Origin: Mesostigma viride
Lineage: Eukaryota > Streptophyta > Mesostigmatophyceae > Mesostigmatales > Mesostigmataceae
NCBI GenBank assembly: GCA_009746045.1
Contig: RPFO01000065.1
Location: 9,325,128-9,389,127 of the forward strand
Direction of reading: 5' to 3'
DNA: 64,000 bases
Part shown: piece after piece, positions 19,598-30,979 of the stretch
How the letters are laid out: every line of letters begins with the position of its first letter
Numbering within the stretch: position 1 is the stretch's first letter
Notes under the pieces: model-generated
Databases searched by the model: none
What the model was told of the DNA's origin: nothing
Seen by the model: only the letters and a program-made list of their open reading frames with translations
Position numbers and translations under genes: made by a program

Positions 19598-20250
19598 AAA
19601 ATTAAATTAAATTATAGCATGCCTCCGTTGGGAGATCATGTAGCACATATTCCTTGATGGATGGGTGGAGTGGAAGGAGCCGCGTAATCGAACTAACCTA
19701 CCTCTAAGCTGGCTTGGGGGGAGGTGGCTTGCCCGCAGGTGCTGGCGTGTGAGCCTTCATGACAATCTTCTGCCACCGCGTCTTGTTCTGCATGGCAGTC
19801 CAAAGAAGGGAGAGAGAGTGGATGCGGTGTTCAAACTGGGCTGGGACCACTAGGTCGGCCAGCAACACCTGGATGTAGTTCGTAACATGTTTCCCTACCC
19901 TTTTGGGAATGCCCTTGGGGCCAGGCCAGGTCAGAATATGCCGCCCTGGCTGGCCAAGCCGCTGGGGGCCTGCCAGACCAAGGGCGGTGTCGACCTGGCT
20001 GGTGCGAGCAAGGTGTTCTACAAATGCTATCCTACGCTGCCTATAATCTGGTCCGAAATACGAGGCATACCCTGATACAAAGACTCTAATGACGGGCGCT
20101 TGGATAACCCTACGTTCAGGACCTGTCGGAGCATCCTGTAAACCGTGCCGTCGAGCTTAGCTGCCAGTAGCCCTAGCTTGACTTCATTGGTATAGTCACT
20201 GCCGCTATGGCAGCCATGCTTAGAATGTTTGCCTAGCTGTGCCACCATAC
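19598..20250 (-). mobile_element. 5'-truncated LINE, C-terminal RT region and 3' end
   Basis: On the minus strand the first part reads KLDGTVYRMLRQVLNVGLS and LYQGMPRISDQI, homologous in order to RLDGAVTKMLRKALNIPFG and LYADLPYVSHII of the LINE at 62091-63125. After frameshifts it continues to RWQKIVMKAHTPAPAGKPP and a stop near 19712. The 3' region has stem-loop CTCCCAACGGAG and an AATTT tail (19598-19612). It is a diverged, inactive copy. Confidence 0.75.
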
Positions 20251-20510
20251 CTAGTCACGTGCACCGCTAACGCACGGTACACAACCAGCCATAGCCATAG
20301 CTTAGTCGATCCTTGTACAGTCATGCATGCTACGTCCTGGCTTCGATCAGATTACTTGCCCACACTCCTTGTTATGTTAAAAATATAACTACTTACAGCA
20401 GAGTGAAATCACTCAAACCAAAGCAAACGCCCAGCTATAAACCTATATACAGAGCCATGTCAAAGCTCTTTACTACTATAAGACCAATGGAAACGCCTAA
20501 CGGGAGGAAC

Positions 20511-21192
20511 CTAATAGCCCTGCTGCACCGCAAAATCAGCCCGCGTACGGCGGGGCATGATGTCAGCCATGGCCCGAGTCAGCGCCACCGACAAGCGCTG
20601 ACGCCAATATGACGTCCAGGTCCGCGCCGACCATGGGGCCCGCTGGCCCTCCAGGTCCAGCCGGTCCTCCCGGAGCCGGCAACACTCCTTGAAGAAGGCG
20701 GAGGTCAGGGGCCCCATGGCCCCAAACTCCTCCAGGACAAAGGGCACCACACGATGGTGCCCGACGTCGCCGTAGGCCAGGAGCTTGGCCCGCTCCGCCC
20801 GGTCCGCCGTGTAACCTGCTGTGAGGGAGGCCCCAGCCACGTGGCTAAGAGCCAAGGGCCGCGCCACCGAAACGTCAATAAGCAGATGCCGGCCACCCCC
20901 CTCGAAGTCCAGCACCACGATGTCAGGCCGGTGGTTGCATGGGGGAATAGAAGGCAGCGCCATCCGCATCCTCGGACCGGATGTTCGCGTGGGGGAAAAC
21001 CGACCGAATCATGGCGAGCACCACCGTCAGGAGGACAGTGTGCAAATACAAATACCAATTCTGATTCTGTTGGCCCCCCATGCAGGCAAGGTAGTGAGTC
21101 CCCGTGGGATCCAGCGGCTGCCCACAGCTACCACAAGGCCGCCCGGCCGGAACAAGAGGCTGAGGGGCAAATAGCTGATGCCGGAGCGCCAC
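20511..21192 (-). pseudogene. Retroelement C-terminal nuclease-like domain (PD-(D/E)XK type), frameshifted
   Basis: Two overlapping frames join near 20950. The upstream part has a zinc-binding pattern CGSCGQPLDPTGTHYLAC; the downstream part has RPDIVVLDFEGGG then LLIDVSVARPL, followed by VPFVLEEFGAMGP and the terminal ARTWTSYWRQRLSVALTRAM. The order C..C-D-G-H-C, RPD, (L)IDVSV is typical of the restriction-like endonuclease tail found in many algal and plant retroelement proteins. The rest of the element (RT) is not seen next to it. The exact family is uncertain; host origin is unlikely. Confidence 0.5.
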
Positions 21193-21204
21193 CGAGTAGT
21201 GGCT

Positions 21205-21430
21205 GGTATGCCATGCTCACATGGGTCTTATTGCACCCACAGATTGCCGGATCGTTAGCGTGTCCGTTTAGCTAGCGCGCCCGAATGCAGCTGTCGCATG
21301 CCTTTGGCATGAAGGAGACTGGGGGTCTCTGCCTTTTCTCCTGTTGTGCACACACGGGGATTAAAAGCACTTCGGTGCTCCGTGACTCCCCAACGGGGGC
21401 ACGTGTTTAATTAATTAATTAATTAATTAA
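21205..21430 (+). mobile_element. LINE 3' tail fragment (family T)
   Basis: Shares TCTTATTGCACCCACAG, GCATGCC.(C/T)TGGCATGAAGG and GTGCTCCGTGACTCCCCAAC with the minus-strand copy at 61626-61985. It ends in stem-loop CTCCCCAACGGGGG and a TTAA-type tail. No coding capacity remains. Confidence 0.7.
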
Positions 21431-22775
21431 CCCTTAGTCCGCTGACCCATTTTTGGCACTTTCATACCCCTGAAAATGAAAAAAATCATAACTCACAGGC
21501 CACTACTCCAAATACCCCCAACCAAGATGCTAGGAGTATCTACACTTCAAGGGCTTTCAGAATATGCAATAATACCACGGGTTTATCAAAGCATTTGGAT
21601 GATAGCTCTACTCAAAGTTGGCCAAACGACGATCTTTTTTCCCAAGGAAAAGTCTACCCCCCCCTAACTTCCCAGGAAGGGTAGGGAATCTCAATACCAA
21701 CATTGGACAACTTAGTTGGATAGTCCAATGGTGGTTTCCTTGGGTCAGACCACCCGGATAACCCATTACCCCTATATAACGTGCTCATACATGTGTGTGG
21801 ATTACGCGCGTGTAAACAGCTATCTATGACATGCAACACAGTAATGCATTATAACAAGCCATCAAAGGCTGCCAAAAGTGCTGGAATACAAACACGTTGC
21901 CTACCTGCACTGACGGAGTGATAAACTCCAAAGAAATGCCATAAACTGGGCACTTCAGGGCTAATACCACTCTTTACAACAGGCATGGAAGCTTGCTGAA
22001 ATATGCATGCATAAAATCGTCATTTATAATGCATGGGATACGTATTCCGCTGCAAACAACACGCAAATACGCTGTCGTACCTGGCTCGTTCATGCCCTAC
22101 CCGGACTCCGCTGGCCGGGACCCTCATATCTCACACATACTGATGCTCTACAGGCAAAGGCCGCCATAGCCGCATACTGCATGATCCGCCATGACTACCA
22201 GGTTGATGTTCCGTGCAAAGATGGCCACTAAACTAGTCCGCATTCTCAGCAATCGCTGCAGCTGACGTCCCTTACCCAAACTGGATGCCCGGGCTGGCGC
22301 AGATTGCCCGGCAATAGGGAGAAAATCGACCTATGATAAGCTATGAATCGTCTGGAACTGACGACCAGGAAAGTTCTATTTTCCTACCTGTATTTTCCCA
22401 ACCCTATAAATCTGGCCGTGCCTGACCTACGAAAATCATGCATCGTCATTCTGAGCAACATTCTGAACCGTTTCGAGCCGCGAGACGCAAAAATTTCGTG
22501 ACAGCGGCACGTTGGCAGCCATATCTCATTACGCGCGCGCGCGCGCGAGCGAAAATTTCCCGCCAAAGTCACGTGATACATTCTCAATACACGTTGTAAT
22601 TACCAGGCTATGGCGAATATTACCCCCAAACCTATGCATCACCTTCGTCCCTAAGTGTTCCCGGACCCACCGGACAACTGTCCTCCGTCACAAGTGGCGC
22701 GGCGCTCGCGGCGCGGCGCGAAATTCGACCGTTAGTCAAACCCCCCGACAGGTCGGGGGGTTAGCGGACTAAGGG
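21431..22775. mobile_element. Non-autonomous piggyBac-like DNA transposon
   Basis: An 18-bp inverted repeat with one mismatch (CCCTTAGTCCGCT[G/A]ACCC) bounds 1345 bp. TTAA lies directly outside the left end and GTAA followed by TTAA outside the right end. TTAA target duplication and termini starting CCC are hallmarks of piggyBac. The right subterminal region holds a perfect 9-bp hairpin (CCCCCCGAC-AG-GTCGGGGGG). No transposase-sized frame is present. The insertion sits between the TTAA tail of a plus-strand LINE end and another TTAA run, so independent TTAA tracts could mimic the duplication. Confidence 0.5.
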
Positions 22776-22776
22776 G

Positions 22777-22830
22777 TAATTAATTAATTAATTAATTAAT
22801 TAATTAATTAATTAATTAATTAATTAATTA
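22777..22830. repeat. (TTAA)n tract
   Basis: Thirteen or so tandem TTAA units. It adjoins the broken 3' end of the minus-strand LINE at 22835 and the right end of the piggyBac-like element. Confidence 0.95.
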
Positions 22831-22834
22831 GGTG

Positions 22835-23790
22835 CCAGTGTGGGTGTGATTGTCCACGCCTCGGCGCCATACGTGAGCACCGTGAGGACGAGGACCTTGA
22901 AGAGCATGCGCTTGCGGTGCTCGCCCAAGCCCTTCGAGCGCCAGTAGGTGTTGAGCGAACGGAGCCTGGCCCATATGCAGGCCAGGCCGATGCGGATGTC
23001 CACATCGTCGGCGGTGTCAGGGAGCCAACTCCCCAACAGTTTGAAGCGATCGCGGAACGGGACCTCCGTCCCGTCGAGCAGGCGCGGCAGCGGCGGTGTA
23101 TACTGGAGGCCCCAATCACCATCGCCTCAGTTTTGACACTAATCTCCAACCCCACCGCCCTCGCCTCCAGGCCCAGACAGTCCAGCCAGGTCTGAATGTG
23201 CTCGGGGCGCGCGATGAGGGTGGTGTCATCCACATAAATCAGGTCGGCCAGGCGGTAGCCAGGTTTAACCCCGCCGTGCTTGCGGATGCCCAACCAAGCC
23301 TGGCTCGAACCCCTTAAGAGCAGTAAAGCGCGCACGTGCCCGGCGCATGACGTGATCCACGACAATAATGAACAGGTATGGGGACAGGACACAACCTTGC
23401 CACACCCCGTGGTGAAGGGGGAATGGTGGGGTGGTGCCTTCCGCAGTCCGCACTAAGTACTGCCTGTGAGCCCTCATGCATACAGTCGACCAATGGCAGC
23501 AATAAACGCTGGTGGCACCCGATCCAGAGCTAGGATGGCCCAAAGAGCCTCCCAGAGGACCGTGTCAAACGCCTTGATAGTCAACAAAAATGAAGACCAG
23601 CGGCAAACTGTCAGGGCAAAGGCGACGCACCTCCTCCATCAACCGGCGCGCGGCAAACACAGCCATGACAGTGTTACGACCACGACGGAAACCCATCTAA
23701 GACTCACCCAGGTGCGGGTCCAGCGCGGCGCGGAGCCTGTGCAGCATCATGCGCATGAAGACCTTCAGCGCGGCGCTCTAGATCGAGGCA
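22835..23790 (-). pseudogene. LINE reverse transcriptase remnant (YVDD)
   Basis: Three minus-strand frames cover RT motifs in order: GFRRGRNTVMAVFAARRL with an in-frame stop just before it (about 23690), GVWQGCVLSPYLF (23420), LADLIYVDDTTLIARPEH with the catalytic YVDD (23215), LDCLGLEARAVGLEIS, then GSWLPDTADDVDIRIGLA and VLTVLTYGAEAWT. The coding region then breaks off into TTAA repeats. Several frameshifts and stops make it inactive. It is clearly related to, but diverged from, the LINE at 61990-64000. Confidence 0.85.
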
Positions 23791-23799
23791 GACACCCCG

Positions 23800-25980
23800 G
23801 TGTCACGGACGCGAGCTATATGTCATCCGGGCGCCCACTATGCACAAGACCGGTGACGTGCGCAAGGAATTTGTTTTCTGCACATTTTCGACAAAGGCTA
23901 GTGACCGGGGGGGGGACACTAGCGCTTGCAGCATAGGGGCAGGGGCAGGCGCGCCGGGCCAGGCACAGTCGGGCGCGCAGCATAAGAGCGGACGAAAGTG
24001 CATGTACGTGCGCGCGCGCCGGGCCAGGCACAGCTGGGCGCGCAGCACTGACTTGAGCGGACGGCAGCACAAGTGCGCAGCGTCGAGAGGATCATATACG
24101 CGAGTTAGTGGACAGCTGGAGCTGGAGCTGAAGCTGGAGCTGGACTGCTGGACTTCAACAGCGCCGAGGCTATTGACAGGCCAGGTGTCTTTGTGGTGTA
24201 GAATAGCGGGTCAACGTTATGAGGACTGGACAGAAAATGGAAAAGGACAATTTGCGGTGCGGAGCCAGATCGCTGGAATGAATGCGAAATCGCTGGCAGC
24301 CTTAAGTGAAAGGGATTTCTTCTAGAAAGGAAAGATTAGAAGCAATGTTTGCCGGGCCACTCACGCGCAAGGTGTACATAAGCGTGCAGATTGTTTGAAG
24401 GATATTATGCTTCGACCTTGGTGGTCGTGACTCAATGCCGGACATTCCCAGGGACAGAAATGCCGGAGCCTGCAGGAGATGAGATCGGCAACAGGGTAGC
24501 AATTTAGATTTGTCGGGATGCCTTCCTGCTTTTGTTGGCATGTGTGGTAGAAAGCCAGGACGGCAACTGGAATGCGGTTTCTGTTTGCATGGTTCAGGCA
24601 GCAAGATAGTTTTGGCATTCCTGGCTGGACTGACAAGTGTGGCGTGTGTCATGCGTGTGGCATGTGACGAATGGTTTGGTTCATAGTCGAAGAGGACTCT
24701 CACGTAGCGTGTAGTCTCTTCGAGTTTCTCGTTAGTGGCCTTCGTGTTTCTCCCTTTCCTTGGGAGCAAGGATGGTAGCATGTCATGGAGCGCTGCCTAA
24801 CTGCGGGCTCGTGACTGTGAGCATGGAGTGCATCGATATTGAGACTATCAACGTGTTGTAATTGTATTAACTTTCTCAATAAATTCCGCATTTGCGGCTT
24901 CATCATCAGACGATGCAAAGTGTGTGTTGTGAAAGCATTGTTCTATAGCAGGGGAGGCAAAAGCATCATCTTGCATCATCATCATTGTCGCATGCAAATA
25001 GATTAGTTGGAGCGTCTAGCTAACGCCCCAGCAAGGATAGTCAAACGCGGCACGCGACGGTACACAAGGGGATCAATAAGGTGCATGGTCATCAGGCACG
25101 AGGGACAGTTCCTTGTCCTCGGCTGAGGGCCTCCTTTCGTTACTCGAAGAGACTAACTCCATCTGCAAAGGATAGTGATAGCAATTGAGGAAAAGTTTTC
25201 AATGCAGCAAAGAGAGACGGTGTGCAGTTTTCTGGGGAAGACTATAGCACACATAGTGGCCTGATCAACCTGTCAGAGGTGAATTTCACCCTATGTGCCC
25301 AACTGCCTGTTTACATTTGTAGTGTCTGGCCATCATGTTGTAAACGGAGGTATTAGGGTTGCGTCCCTAACAATCGCACCCGCCTGCCGTCTTTCTGGCC
25401 AATAATTAAATAGGCTTGGTAGGGCCCGCCGTGAGCTTTCCGGCACAACTTATAGCAATGAATATAGTGCAGTATAGCAAAAGTTATGTAGTGCCGAAGT
25501 TGTAATTCCGGCACAATACTTTGCGTACCTTAGGTGCCGACGGGACTATCCTCGGCCGAATATTCCGTGTTGGATATTTCGTATGACTGAATCCAGTTCT
25601 AGATGCATTGTATGCCGTGTTATAGTTGCTTGACATCTGGCGTTCTCCTAATCGTCAATTGTATAATCGACAGCTGGCAACTTGTGCAGAATATTCTAGA
25701 ACGTGCACCGCTGCCCCAATGTGCCTTGATAAGGAAGTGACACACCTACGTTGCACTTACCTTGCAGTCCAAGCCCCGTGTGGCTATGGATGCTATGCCA
25801 GTCCCCACCCGGGAACCGCACCATGGCTTTGGCGGTGAAACGGTGGCAGTCCGTAACCTAAATATGCAATGAATAAACTGTCTATCAATTGTCTCAATCA
25901 GTCTTGACGACCAAGGAATTAAATGAAAATTTCTGACACAAAGCCTTAAGTCTTTCAGATTAGACCGTTGCAACTTAATA
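23800..25980. other. Region without a recognised gene
   Basis: Holds a direct duplication of about 30 bp (CGCGCCGGGCCAGGCACAG) near 23949 and 24016, a short GAGCTG run at 24117-24145, and otherwise nothing recognised. The left part of the following retroelement, including any 5' LTR, should lie near the right end, but no repeat of the 3' flank was found. Confidence 0.4.
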
Positions 25981-25987
25981 GTAGTGG

Positions 25988-28749
25988 TTGTGGCAGTTTA
26001 TGTCATATCACACTAGGTCGGACACAGCGTTTTTGGGAAGCCACGCCGGCTGTGCCAACACGGGCGTCGACACCGACGGGCAGGAGCTCTCCAGGGTCGA
26101 TACCAACATCAACACGTCAGGAACTGACCCCACAGCATCAGGCAGCAGTGGTGGGTCAGCGCCGGCAGCTACGGGCGGTCAAGCAACTGACCCGCCCAGC
26201 GGTCTTCTCGGCACTAGTGCGGACACCGCATTGTTAGGTAATGGAGCGCCTTCCCTTTCTTCGGCAGGGGACGGTGGTGCTCTTACCCAAGTGCTGCGCC
26301 TGCTCCAAGAGCAAGCGGCAGAGTTGGCGGCACTCCGAGCTCAGCAAGCGACGCAGTTATCGCAACAGGCGACGCTTGTTGAAGAAACTGTGCGACTTGC
26401 TTTGCCAAAGCGCGGAGCGCGCGGAATCTAGTAACGGCTGAAGCGAGGCGTGCTATAGGGAGCGCGCTGAGCAACGGCGGCAGGCGGAGGCAACCACGGA
26501 AGCTGCACGCACCTGCCAAGCTGCGGCCCAACGCGACACCGAGGCCAGGCAGGCTGCCGACGAGGAGGCCGCTGCCGAGGAAGCGCGGCGACATGAGGCG
26601 CTGCGCGATCGCCAACGCGGGCACTTCGACGAAGAGCGCAGCTAGTGCATGGGACAGGTCCGGTACGCAACGTTGAACCCAGTCAGCCACGCGCCGGACC
26701 AAACGGTCAACGGCGGGGCGCGACGGGGAAATGGCGCAGGATGACAAGCTGCAGCCGAACGTCGGTCGGATAGGCACCCGGTCGACTGCCGACGCATCTT
26801 ATACGCTGGGGGGGAACCTACGGGCACCCAACCAAGGCACGTTATCGTGGCGCGGCGGGTATGGTGCGGCCCCCAGGGGGGGAGCATCAGGTGGCTTGTT
26901 TAGCACAGGTCGGCCACCCATGACGGCGGCAGCAACGCCGTTGCATGGGTGGCACCGCAGGGCAGCCCATGCAGGCTTGGCAGCACTCGGTCAGACTTCG
27001 GCTGGGGCCAAGTCGATCGGGAGCGAGCCAGCATACCATGGAGTGAGGGCGACGACGTCCAGGGACCCCACCGCATGCTGTACGGCGTGCATGGCGAATC
27101 CACTCGTGTGCCATCGCTGCCCAAGGTGGAGCTTCGCGAGAAGTTCACCTCAGCAGGCACGGGTGCGACGTTAGAGGAAGCCTATTATGAGCTCTTCCGA
27201 GCTCATTGTAACACCTATCGTTACGCCTCGGGGTATCCTCTTCGCCATGAGATGGTGATGGATTTTATTCACCTCTTTTTCCATGATCTGACCAAGAAGA
27301 AGGTCCAGGTTTTGGTCCAGCATTACCGAGCGCTCGTGGACTGGTGTCATCGCACGGACATCTGGTTTGCGCTCACGGACATGGGCACACCGGATCTCGA
27401 CTCGATCATCTTCGATGTCGACCCGGCATAGCAGCTGTGGCAGCAACTGCGGCTAAAGTACCCAGTTGAGCACGTCAAGGCCATCGCGGAATGGAATGGA
27501 GCGTTCACCGTCGCCGAGGGTGAGGATCCGGCTTTCTCCCTTGACCGGCTCCTCGCGTTTGCGGGCAAAGTGCCTGATTATACGCAGACCAAGGCTTGCC
27601 GGTTATGGCGGAGTGCAGTGCCCCTGCTGGCCATCGATCTTCCGGAGCCGCCCGGTGCGGGGAGTGGACTTTGGTGACTCTCTGTGCGGCGTATTTCAAG
27701 CGGCTGCTCAGGAAGTGTGGGAAGGCGAGAAGGGTATCTCGTCTGAGCTGGCTGAGATGCGCAAGAAGATGGCTGAGATGGAGAAGGCCATCGCGGTCAA
27801 GGGTGGCCAGCGGCTGCCTGGTGCGGGGCGCGGCGAATATGTCGGCAGTCAGGGTGGTGGCAACGCCGGTCACGGGGGCAGCGGCGGTGGCGGTCAGGGT
27901 GGCAGCGGCGGTGTCAGTCGTGGTGGCGGCGGCAGTGGGTACGGTGCATGGTCGGGGCCGCGGTGGTGGTCGAGGCGGAGGCGGTCGTCCGCCGACATCG
28001 GATCATGGATGGGACTCAGGAGCTAGGCGCAGGGCGTGCAAGGTGCGCTGGGCGCACCCACCAGTGTGCACTACAAATCGGGCTGCTTCCTGTGCGGTCA
28101 GGATGGGCACATCAAACGCGATTGTCCCAAGGCGTGTAAGAAGTCACACCCAGCAACGGTCCGAACCCATCTGGCGGGGCAGTGCCCAGCGCCGGGGGTG
28201 CACTTTGCGGACGTGGAGGACAAGAAGGTGGACACGGGGGTGGTCATCATTCAGCCGACGGGCGAGGCGGGGGGGCGTGAAAGGGAGGATGGGCCGGGAT
28301 CGCAGGTTCAATACAGGGACGAGGACTTCTGGCGGCCAGCCGACGTGATGGCGTTGGACATCCACGCAGTTGGCGCGCGAGGGAAGCAAGCACGTGCACC
28401 ACCCTCGTTTCAGGTGGGGCAGCCAAGTGAGACTGTGGGGCAGTTGCCTCAGTCCTTTCGCATGGCTCCCGCTCGGACCGGCTCCACCCTGGAACACGAC
28501 AATCCTGCTGGGGCAGAGCAGCGGCGCAGGTTGTTGCCCTTATACCCTATGCCGTCGGTCGTGGACACGCCTGCATACACTCCCCGGCAAGTGGTCGAGT
28601 GGTTCGGTCAGCGGGCCGTGGAGGTGCTCGGGTCGCACGCGTCAGAGGTACAGCTGTACAGCGGTACGCTGACAGCATGGACGCCCGTAGGTTGCACAAC
28701 GCTGAGACAGCCACATTTGTTGGGCATCGCCCTGCATCGGCTTCGGTAG
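25988..28749 (+). pseudogene. gag-like region with coiled coil, capsid-like domain and zinc knuckle
   Basis: The first part (to 26431) is Ser/Gly/Ala-rich and ends in a heptad-like stretch (LLQEQAAELAALRAQQATQL). An Arg/Glu-rich coiled coil follows at 26440-26650 in another frame. The capsid-like part at 27120-27430 reads ATLEEAYYELFRAHCNTYRY and VQHYRALVDWCHRTDIW, interrupted by TAG at 27429 and continuing in frame. After a further frameshift comes a Gly-rich stretch and the CCHC knuckle CFLCGQDGHIKRDC (28084-28125), spacing CX2CX4HX4C, diagnostic of retroelement nucleocapsid. The region binds and packages element RNA in intact relatives. Confidence 0.75.
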
Positions 28750-28913
28750 TCGTTGGTCATGTCGCTCATGGTGTCTTGGACAACGCACAGCGGGCGTGCG
28801 TAGTGCCTATAGGGCACCCACTGTCACCTCATATCCGGATGGTGAGCCAGCAATGGCGTTTCAGGCACAGGGGCACGGGGAGCCCCTGAGCAACGTGGTC
28901 TACAGTAATGACC

Positions 28914-29260
28914 ATGATCGAATTGGTCGTGAAACTGGACAGCGGGGCCCAGCCACTCGTCATCAGTGCTCGGCTGGCCCAGTTGCTCAACCTAACCATG
29001 CAGGAAGAATGGCGGGTTGCGGGACAGTCATGTGTCCGTGGCGGGCTGGCAGGGCCCTGCCGCTGAACCCTTTGCCATGACTGCGGTCCAATTCCTCAAC
29101 CCGCTCAGGCCATCCGACATGGCCTGCATCCCTGTGAATGCCCTTTTCACCGAGCAGTCATCGTATGACGTGCTGCCAGGTCGGCATGGAGGTCATGTTT
29201 CCCATGCGGCTCGAGGTACGCATGTGGGAAGGCCGCGCGGTGTACATCGTTGACAGAGAC
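28914..29260 (+). pseudogene. Retroelement aspartic protease
   Basis: The frame from 28914 reads ELVVKLDSGAQPLVISARLA, with the catalytic DSG (28938-28946) replacing the common DTG. In shifted frames further on, NALFTEQSSYDVL is followed by a Leu/Gly-rich turn matching the D-[IV]-[IL]-LG flap region of gypsy proteases. It cleaves the gag-pol precursor in intact elements. At least two frame changes break it. Confidence 0.6.
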
Positions 29261-29634
29261 GGTGACGCCATGCGCCAAGCAAGCATCCCGGTGAGCTGCT
29301 ACAGCTCGGACACTGGGGCAGTGCGTGTCTCGACGGTCAACCGGGTCGAGGCTGGGTCGCGCGACGCGGTGGTGGAGGTCCGGATGGGGGAGGTCACGGC
29401 AGCTGGGGGGGCTGTGCGTGATAAGCATCGGCCGTGCATCCCAACAGCGCTGGTGGGACGGGCCTCATTGCAGAGCACGTGGGCGGCGCGACAGCAGCCG
29501 CAAGCGCGGCAGGCCCTTTTGCGTCAGCACGTCACCAACGCGGTGCGGCAGCAACAACTTCTCATCTCCCGCGGCAATCGCAGTCACAAGTGGCTGTCGC
29601 GACAACCGAAGGTAACTTCTGTGCCGATGTTGTG

Positions 29635-30650
29635 GCAGAGTCGCGGGTCTTGTCCGAAGGGGTTGTATTGCTAGAATTGTTTGCTGGGATGGGAGGGGGG
29701 CTGGCTGGCTTTCTCGCTGCAGGCGGTACGTGCCACACGTTGATCGCCGTAGAGCCGTCTCCTACCGCTCGGGCAGTGTATAGGCATCACTGTGCCCAGC
29801 TGTCTGCCCTGTATCCATCTCAGTTTCCTCCGTCTGCGTGGACAGATCCTTTGGGGAGTGCCCTCAGGATATCCGTGCTATTGGGGAGGTTCATGTGCGA
29901 GGCCTTTTGAGGCGGCACAAGAGGATAGACCTCGTCCTCGCGGGCTGGGAATGTCAAGGGTTGAGTCAGGCCGGCGTAGGACGCGGGCTTGCGGATCCTA
30001 GGAGCGGGTTGTTTTGGGATCTGCTTCGAGTCGTTGGACTCTTGCAGCAGCTGCAGGACCAGCCACTAGCGTATCTTTTTGAGAACGTGGTGGCCGACGA
30101 CAGCCCTCACGAGGTAGTGAGGAAGGACTGGGCCCAGATCGTGGACATCTTAGGGGCACCAGTCACGTGCGACAATGCAGGATTGGGCGGGCTCACCCAC
30201 AGGTACCGCGCATTCTGGACCAACCTTGCACTCACCACCACCATCCAGGCAGTGGTAGATGCGATCACACGACAGCACGACGGCATGCCCGCGGAGGTGG
30301 CGCTGCCACCACATTTGGTCACGCAGCGGGTAGACGTCGCCGATCGGCACCCTTACGCGCCCGTCAATCACGTAGGTAAGCCTATGTGCGCTCTTCCCAC
30401 CTTGGTTAGTTACCAGGGGTCATCGGCCTACAGGGACCGGGGCAAGGGTTTGGTATGGGACACCGGTACGGGTTTGTTGGTGCAGCCGCCCGCTGAGTTT
30501 CGGAGGTGAGCATGGGGTTCCATGTGGGGGCGTCCGCCGCTGAGGGGGTTTTAGAGGCCACTAGGTGGTCTCTCGTTGGGCAAGCCATGTCAGCCTTCCA
30601 GGTTGGGTATGTTCTGCGGGCCGCAATGCAAGTGCGCCAGGGTGGGGGAG
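29635..30650 (+). pseudogene. C5-cytosine DNA methyltransferase domain inside the retroelement, frameshifted
   Basis: Motif I is VVLLELFAGMGGGLAGFL (FAGMGGG at 29680-29700), the S-adenosylmethionine site. After a frame change near 29830, motif IV is LVLAGWECQGLSQAG with the catalytic Cys at 29952-29954, then DPRSGLFWDLLRV. Motif VI is YLFENVV (30075-30095). Motif VIII is NAGLGGLTHRYRAFWTNL (about 30175-30228). After another frame change near 30505 the C-terminal motif IX-X region reads MGFHVGASAAEGVLEATRW and SLVGQAMSAFQVGYVL. The motif order is normal, not permuted. Enzymes of this family transfer methyl groups to DNA cytosine. Position between protease and RT, on the same strand, indicates it is element-borne. 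Two frameshifts inactivate this copy. Confidence 0.8.
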
Positions 30651-30979
30651 ATATCCCCACACCGCCACCGCCTGTCAGTGCCCACGCGGCTGGTGTCCGG
30701 CCAACAGCGTCCGGCGGCACTGGGTCGCCATGGAGATCGCGGCTGCTTCAACTATGGAGCGTTATCCTCATGACGTCCTTGTTGTCCAGCACGGTGTTCG
30801 CTGGAGCGCCCACCCTGCAGCAATCGGTCGGTCGCGCAGTCCGTGCCATTCAGCAGGTGAGCGTCACACCCGGTGTAGCCGCATTTTCCCTTTTCCACGA
30901 TGCCGCTGTCCGGGGGCCTTGTCTCGACAGTAGGAGTGCCGCAGTCGCAGATCCTGCTGCCTCTCACATATGGGCCATA

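Noticed and set aside
20027-21192. One continuous LINE combining the RT thumb piece and the PD-(D/E)XK-like piece
   Set aside because: On the minus strand the nuclease-like domain comes before the RT C-terminal piece, the reverse of the expected order, so they are treated as separate insertions.
24302-24781. Minus-strand frame of 159 codons
   Set aside because: No domain or homology recognised; overlaps another frame of similar length.
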